Source of the DNA: CAZGDV01 sp964524995 | GTDB lineage: Bacteria; Chloroflexota; Dehalococcoidia; SZUA-161 | Assembly (NCBI GenBank): GCA_964524995.1 | Contig: CAZGDV010000031.1 | Coordinates: forward strand, 1-27,517 | Direction of reading: 5' to 3' | Length of the DNA: 27,517 nt | In this document: positions 14,320 through 21,741 of the stretch, piece after piece | Numbering within the stretch: position 1 is the first letter of the stretch | Layout of the letters: the number at the start of each line of letters is the position of its first letter | Position numbers and translations under genes: made by a program | The notes under the pieces: generated by a model | Databases searched by the model: none | Seen by the model: the letters and a program-made list of their open reading frames with translations, nothing else | What the model was told of the DNA's origin: nothing

Positions 14320-15336
14320 CTATCTCCTGCTGCGCTTTCGCATCATCTCGCCGAAGGTCGTGGCCTTGCCCTCTTGTGACCTGATCGAGCGGCCTGTGTA
14401 CTTGAGAAAGACGTCGTCGAGGGAGGGCCGCGAGACCGACAGCGTGTCCACCTCGATGCCTGCATTCGCCAGCAGCCTCATGATGTTGGGCGCTGCTGAC
14501 TCGCCCTTGTTCACATATACCGCGAGGTCGCCATCGGTTGCCTGAATCCTGCTGACGAACGGCTGGCCAGACAAGATCGCCTCGGTCCGCTTCATGAACT
14601 CCTGGCACTCGGCCTCGCCCTTGTCGCACGGAGAGAGCGTGACTACATCGCCGCCTATCGACTGCTTCAGGTCGGACGGCGTGCCCGTGGCCATTATATT
14701 GCCGAGGTCGATGATGGCGATGCGGTCCGCCAGCTGGTCGGCCTCCTCCATGTAGTGCGTGGTCAGGAAAATGGTGATGCCCATCTGCCTGGCCAGATTG
14801 CGGATGTAGTCCCACATGTGCGCTCTGGTCTGGGGATCGAGGCCGGTCGTCGGCTCGTCCAGGAATATGATCTTCGGCTGGTGGATCAGGCCCATCGCGA
14901 TATCGAGCCGCTTGCGCATTCCGCCCGAGTAAGTGGAGACCATCTTGTCCTCGTAACCCGTGAGGTCGACCAGATCGAACAGCTCCTTGATGCGCTGCTT
15001 GATGGTCTTGCCGTCCAGTCTGTAGAAATGGCCGTAGAGGGACAGATTCTCCTTTCCGGTACCGTGCTCGTCGACGCCGATATCCTGCGCGACATAGCCG
15101 ATGTTCAGGCGCACCTCAGCGGGGTTCTTCAGGATGTCGTAGCCTGCTACGGTTGCGGCGCCAGAGGTGGGGCTCAACAGGGTGTTCAGTATCTTGATCG
15201 TAGTCGTCTTCCCGGCCCCGTTCGGCCCGAGGAAGCCGAAGATCTCACCCTCCTTGACCTCGAAGTCGATGCCATCGACCGCCCTAATCTCGCCCGGAAA
15301 CACCTTGACCAGCTCGTGGGTCTCTATCATGTTCAT
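14320..15336 (-). CDS. ABC transporter ATP-binding protein (DrrA-like)
   Basis: This 338-residue ATPase has Walker A GPNGAGKT (37-44), the signature SGGMRKR (137-143), Walker B with LDEPTTGLDP (159-168) and an H-loop in TTHYMEEAD. The C-terminal 100 residues, with a VSRPSLDDVFLKYTG ending, form the regulatory extension typical of DrrA-type drug or lipid exporters. ATG 15336 has GGAGGG 6 bases upstream; a second ATG lies two codons in. It follows the MarR gene by 12 bp and is coupled to the permease downstream. It energises export of an unknown hydrophobic substrate. Confidence 0.95.
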   Translation of the reverse strand: MNMIETHELVKVFPGEIRAVDGIDFEVKEGEIFGFLGPNGAGKTTTIKILNTLLSPTSGAATVAGYDILKNPAEVRLNIGYVAQDIGVDEHGTGKENLSLYGHFYRLDGKTIKQRIKELFDLVDLTGYEDKMVSTYSGGMRKRLDIAMGLIHQPKIIFLDEPTTGLDPQTRAHMWDYIRNLARQMGITIFLTTHYMEEADQLADRIAIIDLGNIMATGTPSDLKQSIGGDVVTLSPCDKGEAECQEFMKRTEAILSGQPFVSRIQATDGDLAVYVNKGESAAPNIMRLLANAGIEVDTLSVSRPSLDDVFLKYTGRSIRSQEGKATTFGEMMRKRSRR

Positions 15337-15348
15337 CTCTGCCCTCCG

Positions 15349-15843
15349 CTACTGCGTCCGTGAAAGCACGTCTCTCAGTCTCTCCAGCGTGTTCGATAGC
15401 TCCTGAAGCTCCGAGTCGCTGATACTGCCAAGCCTCGCGCTCATAGCCTCAATCAGGAGCGCGTCAAACCTCTCCACCGTTTTCCTGCCCTTCGCCGTCA
15501 GCCTCACGTTGACCCTTCTCCTGTCGACTTCGTTGGACTGCCTTTCCACCATGCCGAGGTCGACCATCTCATCTATCAGGCGGGTCATCTGTGGTCTGGA
15601 AATCAGCAAGTCGTCCGCTATCTCGGTCATGTGGAGTGTACCTGAATCGTGCAGCTTCTTCATGACCTCGAAGTGGTGACGGGAGATGTCTTCTCCCAGG
15701 CCCTCCCACGCCGTCCGGAATATGCTCTTGCCGAGGGTCCGGTGAATGACGGGGACCAGGTGGGCCAAGTTGCCCAGCACACGTTCCAGAGGGGTGACTT
15801 CCATTAGAGAACTCGCACCTGCCGCCTTGAGCGAACTCCTCAT
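15349..15843 (-). CDS. MarR-family transcriptional regulator
   Basis: The 164 residues form a winged-helix MarR regulator: the recognition region MTEIADDLLISRPQMTRLIDEMVDLGMVERQ and the wing EVDRRRVNVRLTAKGR are diagnostic. It heads the regulator-ATPase-permease operon, so it most likely represses it and is released by the exported compound. ATG 15843 sits 27 bases past the predicted transcription start, with only a weak ribosome binding site; ATG 15804 is an alternative start just before the conserved VTPLERVLGNL. An imperfect dyad between promoter and ATG is a plausible binding site. Confidence 0.93.
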   Translation of the reverse strand: MRSSLKAAGASSLMEVTPLERVLGNLAHLVPVIHRTLGKSIFRTAWEGLGEDISRHHFEVMKKLHDSGTLHMTEIADDLLISRPQMTRLIDEMVDLGMVERQSNEVDRRRVNVRLTAKGRKTVERFDALLIEAMSARLGSISDSELQELSNTLERLRDVLSRTQ

Positions 15844-15850
15844 ACTTCAC

Positions 15851-15869
15851 GATGACAAAAGTTCACATC
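15851..15869. promoter_or_regulatory. Possible MarR operator
   Basis: The imperfect 19-bp dyad has outer arms GATG and CATC and inner AA/TT matches; six of nine positions pair. It lies between the predicted transcription start (near 15870) and the ATG of the MarR gene, where bound repressor would block transcription. An overlapping TTCA-N5-TGAA is at 15862-15874. Confidence 0.35.
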
Positions 15870-15876
15870 ATGAAAC

Positions 15877-15905
15877 ATTATGCTGGCCTTGGGGCATCCT
15901 GTCAA
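15877..15905 (-). promoter_or_regulatory. Promoter of the MarR-ABC transporter operon
   Basis: On the minus strand TTGACA (15905-15900) and CATAAT (15882-15877) are 17 bases apart. This is the only good promoter upstream of the three-gene operon. Confidence 0.75.
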
Positions 15906-15936
15906 TACCTTGTTGCCGCTGCGAACTCGTTGCACG

Positions 15937-15966
15937 TGGACTTCCGCTGTGCTCATGGGCTACAAT
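15937..15966 (+). promoter_or_regulatory. Weak promoter upstream of the oxidoreductase remnant
   Basis: TACAAT (15961-15966) is a good -10; TGGACT (15937-15942) matches four of six -35 bases with an 18-base spacer. It may still drive the downstream crotonase gene, since the remnant between them is short. Confidence 0.4.
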
Positions 15967-16010
15967 TGAGGGCGCGATACTTGAGGCCAGCATGGCCTCG
16001 ATAACATGAC

Positions 16011-16202
16011 ATGGACCCTCCCACTAGGCTGTTCCAGCCCATCCGAATCGGCGGTATCGAACTGCCCAACCGCGTCAAGATGCCCGCGTTGGTGATCGCA
16101 CGGCTGTCACAGCCTGACAGTGGGTTGGCGGAGATGCTGGCGTCTCTGTTGCCCGTCGCGGTCTGGTCTGCGTCGGGCTACCTGGCGGGTCAGGCTGTGT
16201 AG
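16011..16202 (+). pseudogene. Truncated N-terminus of an old-yellow-enzyme family oxidoreductase
   Basis: The first 28 residues (TRLFQPIRIGGIELPNRVKMPALVIA) are the typical N-terminus of NADH:flavin oxidoreductases/2,4-dienoyl-CoA reductases, whose FMN-binding barrel would continue for over 330 residues. Here the similarity stops after ALVIA, and the frame ends 35 codons later at TAG. No continuation of the barrel is visible in any frame before the crotonase gene at 16228, so this is a deletion remnant. Translated, it would yield 63 residues with no active site. Confidence 0.7.
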
Positions 16203-16227
16203 AAGACGGAAGCGGGAGGTTGAAGCG

Positions 16228-17013
16228 ATGGCAGGTAATACGGTCCTTTACGAGAAGTCCGGTGGGGTCGGCACCATCAGCCTCAACAGGCCGGAGAAGC
16301 TGAATGCCATCAACTGGGAGATGCTGGACGACCTGTCGGCAGCGCTCAAAGAAATTCTGGTTGACGATGAGGTGAGCGTGGTCGTCCTGAAGGGGGAGGG
16401 GAGGTACTTCTGTTCCGGCGCCGACCTCGAGATCGTAGGCACGCTGGAGCCGACGACTTTCCGATCGCGGCAGCGGTTGTACTGGAACAGGGTCTTCGGC
16501 CAGATCGAGGATATCGAGAAGCTGACCATTTGCGCCCTCAACGGGCCGGCCATCGGCGGGGGGGTCGAGCTTGCGCTGTGCTGCGACCTCCGGTATGCGG
16601 CCGAGAACGCCCATTTCTCGCTGCCCCAGCTCCGCTACGGCATAGTCCCCGATGCCGGGGCTACGGTCCGCCTGCCATCTCTGATCGGGGCGGCGCGGGC
16701 GAAGGAGCTCATCATCGGCGGCGAGAGCGTGGATGCCCGCAGGGCGGAGCAGCTGGGCCTGGTCAACGCCGTCCTGCCCCAGGATACCTTCGATGAGGAA
16801 GTGCGCAAGATCGCGCTCGGCTTCGCTCAGAAAGCGCCGCTCGCGGTGGGGATGGTCAAGCTCCTGGTCAACAGGAGCGCTCAGCACAATGATGTCAGGC
16901 GGGGGCTGGAGGAGGTGATGGATGTCCAGTCCTACCTGATAACCACCGAGGACTACAAGGAGGCGGTGAGCGCATTCAAGGAGAAGAGGCCCCCGAAGTT
17001 CAAACGGAGGTAG
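16228..17013 (+). CDS. Enoyl-CoA hydratase/isomerase (crotonase) family protein
   Basis: ATG 16228 with GGGAGGT 8 bases upstream gives 261 residues, the usual crotonase length; the longer frame from 16120 overlaps the remnant and is not needed. The oxyanion-hole segments are present: FCSGADL (61-67) and NGPAIGGGVELAL (105-117). The first hydratase glutamate is E114, but the position of the second one, in FSLPQLRYGIVPDAG, is Gln (Q134). Classical hydratases need both, so this enzyme may be an isomerase, a hydrolase, or a specialised hydratase; the VPDAG loop recalls PaaG-type isomerases. It acts on an acyl-CoA. The acyl-CoA synthetase subunit follows after 45 bp, suggesting joint degradation of a carboxylic acid. 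Confidence 0.9.
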   Translation: MAGNTVLYEKSGGVGTISLNRPEKLNAINWEMLDDLSAALKEILVDDEVSVVVLKGEGRYFCSGADLEIVGTLEPTTFRSRQRLYWNRVFGQIEDIEKLTICALNGPAIGGGVELALCCDLRYAAENAHFSLPQLRYGIVPDAGATVRLPSLIGAARAKELIIGGESVDARRAEQLGLVNAVLPQDTFDEEVRKIALGFAQKAPLAVGMVKLLVNRSAQHNDVRRGLEEVMDVQSYLITTEDYKEAVSAFKEKRPPKFKRR

Positions 17014-17058
17014 GTTGGATATGGCCGTTGCGGTGATCCACGACGGTCTTCTCGAAAT

Positions 17059-18462
17059 ATGAATTCGATAGACGATATCAGGCTGTTTCTCGATCCGAAG
17101 TCCGTAGCCGTGATCGGGGCCAACCCCAATACGGGCGAGTTGGCCTTCAACCTCGTGGAGAATCTCGCCAGGTGGGGGTACGAAGGGCAGGTCTATCCCG
17201 TCAACCCCGCCCACTCCGAGGTGCTGGGCTGGAAGTGCTACGCTGAGGTCGGTGACATACCCGCCGGGGTCGATCTGGCCGTGTTGGTCACGCCCCGCAC
17301 CACCATCCCCGACGTCATCCGGCAGTGCGGCGAGAAGGGCGTGCGTGCGGCGGTCGTGGTCGGGCAGGGTTTCGCCGACGCCGCTGACGAGGAGGGCCGG
17401 AGACTGCAGGACGAGCTCGTGGAGGCCGGGCGCAGGTCCGGCGTGCGGGTCCTCGGCCCCAACACGATGGGGTCCCTGAATCCCTTCGCCGACTTCAGCA
17501 CTTCGTTCCTGGGGCTGTTCGACGTCCAGAGGCGTCCGATCGGCGTGGTCTCGCAGTCGGGCCTGTTCTTCACCAACGTGGGCAGGATGAGGCTGCTGGG
17601 CAAGGCGATCGACGTCGGCAACGCGTGCGATGTCGACATAACGGAGGCGCTGGACTACTTCGCGCAGGACCCGGAGGTCAAGGTCGTCGTGCTCCACATC
17701 GAGGGGGTGCGCGACGGCAGGCGATTCATGGAGGTGGCGAGGCGGGCCACCCGGCGCAAGCCGGTGCTGGCCCTCAAGACCGGTCGCAGCGAGCCGTCGG
17801 CCCGCGCGGCGGTGTCACACACCGGCTCTCTGGTGGGCAACGACGATGTGTGGAACGCGCTCTTCAAGCAGTGCGGCGTCGTTCGTGCGGACAACCTCGA
17901 CGAGCTGGGTGACCTGGCGAAGGCCTTCCTCCGTTTGCCGTTGATGAAGGGCCGGAGGGTTGCCGCCGTCAGCGGGAGCGGGGGCGCCGGGATCATGAGT
18001 ATTGATGCCTGCGTCGAGCACGGCCTGCAGGTCGCCGACCTCTCTCCGGCGACGCGCTCCAGACTCCAGGAGATGAGCCCTCGGTGGCACAGGGTGGGGA
18101 ACCCCCTGGACCTGTGGCCACTCGTCATGGGTTCTCCTGCGGACGTCACGAAGTCGCTGAGAACGGCGCTGTCCTTGCTGCTCAGCGACAGACAGGTCGA
18201 TGGTGTGGCGTTCTTCGGTAGCGCGTGGTTCGATGGGCTGTCGCCCTCGCTCGCCGAAGTGATCGCTGACACAGCCGACGCCTTCCCTGACAAGCCTATT
18301 GCCCTGAGCCTGTGCGAAGGCGTGATCTATGATATCGGGGCTGAGGAGGTAGCACGGAAGCTGGACGAAGCGGGGAAGGCTTGTGTCTTCTCGAACCCCG
18401 ATGATGCGCTGAGGGCCCTGTCCAGGCTGGCCGCCTACGCCGAGTTCCTGCGAGGGGCATAG
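17059..18462 (+). CDS. ADP-forming acyl-CoA synthetase, alpha-type subunit
   Basis: The 467 residues match the alpha half of NDP-forming acetyl/acyl-CoA synthetases. In order there are a CoA-binding Rossmann domain (1-135, VAVIGANPNTG start, ending GPNTMG at 133-138), a succinyl-CoA-ligase-like domain with SQSG (165-168) and the phosphorylated histidine in AVSHTGSLVG (H254), then a second flavodoxin-like domain. The ATP-grasp beta part needed to charge the histidine is absent from this protein and from the window, so a partner must be encoded elsewhere. It makes or uses acyl-CoA with ATP/ADP. It is probably cotranscribed with the crotonase. Upstream of ATG 17059 the ribosome binding site is poor. 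Confidence 0.9.
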   Translation: MNSIDDIRLFLDPKSVAVIGANPNTGELAFNLVENLARWGYEGQVYPVNPAHSEVLGWKCYAEVGDIPAGVDLAVLVTPRTTIPDVIRQCGEKGVRAAVVVGQGFADAADEEGRRLQDELVEAGRRSGVRVLGPNTMGSLNPFADFSTSFLGLFDVQRRPIGVVSQSGLFFTNVGRMRLLGKAIDVGNACDVDITEALDYFAQDPEVKVVVLHIEGVRDGRRFMEVARRATRRKPVLALKTGRSEPSARAAVSHTGSLVGNDDVWNALFKQCGVVRADNLDELGDLAKAFLRLPLMKGRRVAAVSGSGGAGIMSIDACVEHGLQVADLSPATRSRLQEMSPRWHRVGNPLDLWPLVMGSPADVTKSLRTALSLLLSDRQVDGVAFFGSAWFDGLSPSLAEVIADTADAFPDKPIALSLCEGVIYDIGAEEVARKLDEAGKACVFSNPDDALRALSRLAAYAEFLRGA

Positions 18463-18508
18463 CCGGAGTCCCCTCCGCCTCCCCACTGCTGCCATCGAGC
18501 GTTGTTCT

Positions 18509-18560
18509 TTCCCACCCGCCCTCCCACATGCGTTTCGGGGGCGAAGCCCCAGGAGGCCCC
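18509..18560 (+). repeat. Dispersed GC-rich intergenic repeat, copy 2
   Basis: TTCCCACC, CTCCCACAT, TTCGGGGGC, GAA and GCCCC occur in the same order as in the reverse complement of 2212-2260. It lies just left of the ParA/SIR2 island in a 298-bp gene-free stretch (18463-18760) that otherwise holds only the island promoter. It may be a small mobile or REP-like element. Confidence 0.6.
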
Positions 18561-18641
18561 TCGTGAAGTTCACCGTTGCCCTCCCCCTAGGCCTTCACAC
18601 ACTACGCAATCTCTGATAGACCTGTACGTAGATCGCGTCAC

Positions 18642-18670
18642 TTGACAGCGAATTGCAGTGCGCCTAACAT
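18642..18670 (+). promoter_or_regulatory. Promoter of the ParA/SIR2 unit
   Basis: TTGACA (18642-18647), 17-base spacer, TAACAT (18665-18670). The start near 18677 gives an 84-base leader to ATG 18761. The leader contains CCCGC and GCGGG, which could pair into a weak stem. Confidence 0.75.
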
Positions 18671-18760
18671 GTTGTGGTACTTGGAACGGAACTGCCCGCT
18701 TTGCCCCACTAGACCGCGGGTAGGATGCGAAGCCAATCGGTACTCTATTTGGAGGCCGCG

Positions 18761-19795
18761 ATGATATCCATTGCGATGTTCAACAACAAAGGTGGTGTTG
18801 GCAAGACGACTCTCACGTGCAATCTGGCTTCTTACTTGGCAATGGAGAGAGAGAAGCGCGTCCTGGTAGTAGACTGTGACCCACAGTGCAACTCAACCCA
18901 GCTTATTATGGGGGAGGAGCGTACGACCGATTTCTACTGGAATCCGGGCGAACAACTTGAACTCACGACTATACGCGACATACTAAAGCCAATAGAGGAA
19001 GGAGACTCCAATATCCGCAGCCAGGTCCTGCCACTCAGCGGCGATAACAACAGGTTCGGAGTAGACCTCATACCCGGGCACCCAGGTTTCTCGGTGATAG
19101 AAGACATACTGGGTGCAGCGTGGCACGATTTGAGAGCAAGCCAGCTAGGAGGCTTCAGAAAGACTAACTGGAACACGCAACTGTGCTGTGCAATCGAACA
19201 AGACTATGACATCGCGTTCTATGACTTGGGTCCTAGCCTAGGCTCGATCAATAGGACCGTTCTGATTGGTTGTGACAAGTTTATGACTCCGATGGCCTCC
19301 GACATATTCAGTATCCTCGGGCTGAGGAACATCGCCATATGGTTGGATCAATGGGTGAGGGTGTACAAGGAGGCAGTGCACCACTACTCAATGAGCGAGT
19401 CGGCAAAGTCTCTAAGCAAGTATCCTGTGAAGAGGGCCTTGGACATCACCAGAGGTTACTGCGGATACACTATGCAGCAGTACATAACGAAGTCGATGAA
19501 AGGGAAACGCCGCCCGACGCGGGCGTACGACAAGATAATCAACAAGGTCCCTCAGGAACTGGAGGAGTCACTCGGCAAGTACTTCACATCGGGTTTGACC
19601 CTGCGCAACGCCAACATGGGCGATCTTCCCCATCTATACAGTCTGATACCGCTGGCTCAATCGGTCGCATCACCAGTCCTCCGACTCAAGGCTGCGGACG
19701 GACTGGTGGGAGCCCAGTTCAGGCAGCGCGAACAATACAGCACGATGATATCCACAATAGCTACTAACCTGCTCAAGAACCTGTACTTGGAGTAG
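18761..19795 (+). CDS. ParA/MinD-like ATPase
   Basis: From ATG 18761 (TTTGGAGG 5 bases upstream) the protein has 344 residues; the frame is open from 18725 but has no start signal there. It shows the deviant Walker A KGGVGKTT (10-17), the Walker A' strand LVVDCDPQ (35-42) and Walker B IAFYDLGP (151-158), so it should be a dimerising ATPase of the ParA family. The C-terminal 150 residues, with a Lys/Arg-rich stretch at 247-254, are longer and more basic than in minimal ParA. No ParB or parS-like iteron array is near, so plasmid partition is unlikely. Its stop is 7 bases before the SIR2 gene, whose ribosome binding site lies in the end of this gene, so the two are coexpressed. Local GC is lower than in the metabolic genes on its left. 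Confidence 0.92.
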   Translation: MISIAMFNNKGGVGKTTLTCNLASYLAMEREKRVLVVDCDPQCNSTQLIMGEERTTDFYWNPGEQLELTTIRDILKPIEEGDSNIRSQVLPLSGDNNRFGVDLIPGHPGFSVIEDILGAAWHDLRASQLGGFRKTNWNTQLCCAIEQDYDIAFYDLGPSLGSINRTVLIGCDKFMTPMASDIFSILGLRNIAIWLDQWVRVYKEAVHHYSMSESAKSLSKYPVKRALDITRGYCGYTMQQYITKSMKGKRRPTRAYDKIINKVPQELEESLGKYFTSGLTLRNANMGDLPHLYSLIPLAQSVASPVLRLKAADGLVGAQFRQREQYSTMISTIATNLLKNLYLE

Positions 19796-19802
19796 TACCA
19801 CT

Positions 19803-20663
19803 GTGGAATGGCCCGAAGCACTTGTTGCCGAACTCGCGTCTAGGCGCTGCATAGTATTCCTCGGTTCTGGCGCATCGGCTCAGTCTTTGTCGCGGGACGG
19901 CAAGCGACGGCCTCCCACGTGGAAGCAGTTGCTCCAGAAGCTATGCAATCGGGTGCCTGGCAGCGAAGCCAAAAAGGTTGCACAAAGCATGATCAACAAG
20001 GGGGCATTCCTTGACGCTGCCGAGGTCATAGTGTCCCAGATTCCTCGCGGCGATCTGACCAAGATCCTTAGGGATGAGTTCAAGAAGCCTCGATTCGGGC
20101 CGTCTCCCATACACCAAGCGGTATTGCAGATCGACCCCAAAGTTGTGATAACCACCAACTTCGATCAGGTTTATGAGAACTACTGCAGCCACGGAGATGC
20201 AGCGGAAGGATACAACGTGTGTCGCTACGATGAAACCCACTTGGTGACCGACCTCAGGTCGCCAATACGGTTGATCGTGAAGGCACATGGTTGCATAAGC
20301 GACGTCTCCAACATCATTCTAACGAAGTCCGGGTATTTCGGGGCTCGGCAGAAGCATAGTGACTTCTATAAAGTGCTTGACTCATTATTCCTTACACACA
20401 CCCTGTTCTTCGTCGGATACAGCCTCAAGGACCCGGACATCCAGCTCGTGCTTGAGAACGCAAACATAGCTGCACCAAGCGACCACCCCCACTACGCGTT
20501 GGTACCCCGCTTCCCGCACGACTCCATCCGGGTAGCCTGCAGCATGTCCTACAATATCGAGTTTATCGAATACAGCTCCGGGAGCCATCGGTTCGTGACT
20601 CAAGTTCTCGGCGAGCTAGCCGACCAAGTGACTGCTTTCAGGCAGGACAACCCCTCCACCTAG
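19803..20663 (+). CDS. SIR2-domain protein, probable NAD-hydrolysing defence effector
   Basis: A GTG start at 19803 follows GGAG by 10 bases. The 286 residues carry the SIR2-like (SIR2_2) fold seen in antiphage systems. The NAD-binding glycine loop is FLGSGAS (19-25), the catalytic-region motif is TTNFD (117-121), a His is in KAHG (H162), and FVGYSLKDPD (203-212) is the family's C-terminal signature. Zinc-finger cysteines of true sirtuin deacetylases are absent, which favours NAD+ hydrolysis as in ThsA, DSR and SIR2-HerA systems. There is no fused sensor domain. The coupled ParA-like ATPase is therefore the natural candidate for sensing or regulation, as HerA is in SIR2-HerA. Activity against phage is inferred. 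Confidence 0.88.
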   Translation: MEWPEALVAELASRRCIVFLGSGASAQSLSRDGKRRPPTWKQLLQKLCNRVPGSEAKKVAQSMINKGAFLDAAEVIVSQIPRGDLTKILRDEFKKPRFGPSPIHQAVLQIDPKVVITTNFDQVYENYCSHGDAAEGYNVCRYDETHLVTDLRSPIRLIVKAHGCISDVSNIILTKSGYFGARQKHSDFYKVLDSLFLTHTLFFVGYSLKDPDIQLVLENANIAAPSDHPHYALVPRFPHDSIRVACSMSYNIEFIEYSSGSHRFVTQVLGELADQVTAFRQDNPST

Positions 20664-20709
20664 CGGGTCATGGCTATGGCTATTCGGCACTTCCTAGCTG
20701 CGCCAAGCT

Positions 20710-21741
20710 ATGGACGCGTTGCGTGTCCGCTTGTTCTCCATCGGCGCGAGATCACTTCCTTACGGGCAACACATGCGCTATACTCTTGTGGAACATGGCT
20801 TTGCACAGGATGTCAAGGGGGCAGGTGTGAGTGCCAAGAGGAAGCACAACGAAAGGCCTGATCTGCTGACTCTTCCCTGCAGGCACCGGGCACACGTGGT
20901 TAGCCAGGTGCAACCCACGATCGACCTGCTTGACAATATGCACGAGTGGCATCCTGATGTGCTCCTGCAGCACAGCATACAACCCTCTGACTACAAGGAC
21001 GGCCTCGTGTTTAGATCAGCGGTCGAGAGCATCCGTGGCACTTTCATTGCTTCCTCGAAGACCGACCGCGAGGCCTTCGTTGGACGTATCTTGGATGCCA
21101 TGAAGCGGGCCGGGTCCATTGTCGATTACAGAGACACGACCGCCGCGATGAACCGGTGTGACTTTGAGGTTGTCGTCGAGCGTCAGCCGGATTTCTTCGC
21201 GGCCGTCGAGGTTAAGGGTGGCGAGGGAAACAGCATAAATATCTCCAACCGCCCACTGTGGGCGAGCGAGTTCGCCGTGTGGTGTCACCTTGACGGGGCT
21301 ATCGTGAATCAACCGGCAAACGGTGCCCACTCGATAATCAATCGACTCACTAACGAACTGGCCAGAAGAGGCAAAGTCGTCGATGTGCTTGTGTTCAAGG
21401 ACGTGCTGTGCGGAACGCACGCCAGGCCCTGCCCCAAGTATCCAGGGCAGGAGGACTCCATCGGACCCAAGGCAGCACCTGACATCTTTCTGCTCCCCGG
21501 CCGGCTTGCTGCCAAGGACGACCCGCGCCCGCCAGCACATGACATCTCCGAGCTTCGGCTGCCCCGCCTTATTTTCGACATATTCGGCGTGCCTCCCGAT
21601 GAATACCATCGGCATGTCTGGGAGGTCGATATGGCTATCGAGGAGCTCCCTGATGGCCGCTTGAGAAGACACGTGCGAGTGTTCCACGAAGGTGGCCAGG
21701 TAGATGAGACACGATCTAAAGCGTGGCGACCCGAAAGTTGA
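20710..21741 (+). CDS. Probable PD-(D/E)xK restriction endonuclease
   Basis: The maximal frame encodes 343 residues. D151 in RCDFEVVVE followed by E167-V-K169 in FFAAVEVKGGEG makes a D-x15-ExK motif, the metal-binding core of PD-(D/E)xK nucleases. A later ISNRPLWASEFAVWCHLDGAI stretch fits the helix after the core. No ribosome binding site precedes ATG 20710; a GTG at 20827 (residue 40) has AGGGGGC a few bases upstream, and an ATG at 20773 is a third option, so the true protein may be 304-343 residues. The last 38 bases overlap the methyltransferase start, the usual sign of a type II restriction-modification pair. I do not recognise a named restriction enzyme family, and specificity cannot be read from sequence. 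Confidence 0.7.
   Translation: MDALRVRLFSIGARSLPYGQHMRYTLVEHGFAQDVKGAGVSAKRKHNERPDLLTLPCRHRAHVVSQVQPTIDLLDNMHEWHPDVLLQHSIQPSDYKDGLVFRSAVESIRGTFIASSKTDREAFVGRILDAMKRAGSIVDYRDTTAAMNRCDFEVVVERQPDFFAAVEVKGGEGNSINISNRPLWASEFAVWCHLDGAIVNQPANGAHSIINRLTNELARRGKVVDVLVFKDVLCGTHARPCPKYPGQEDSIGPKAAPDIFLLPGRLAAKDDPRPPAHDISELRLPRLIFDIFGVPPDEYHRHVWEVDMAIEELPDGRLRRHVRVFHEGGQVDETRSKAWRPES

Noticed and set aside
13517..14545. 342-codon plus-strand open frame, rich in His/Asp/Glu
   Set aside because: It is antisense to the ABC permease and ATPase; the composition reflects the complement of membrane-protein codons.
14318..14815. N-terminal extension of the permease frame
   Set aside because: It overlaps the ATPase gene out of frame; ATG 14317 with AGGAGA is a better start and gives the normal permease length.
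16075..17697. 540-codon minus-strand open frame
   Set aside because: It lies opposite the crotonase and acyl-CoA synthetase genes, has no family motif and is rich in Arg/Pro/His, the usual shadow of GC-rich coding sequence.
18679..18760. Possible parS or iteron-type centromere in the ParA leader
   Set aside because: No direct or inverted repeat of useful length was seen, only a 5-bp CCCGC/GCGGG pairing; no ParB gene follows.
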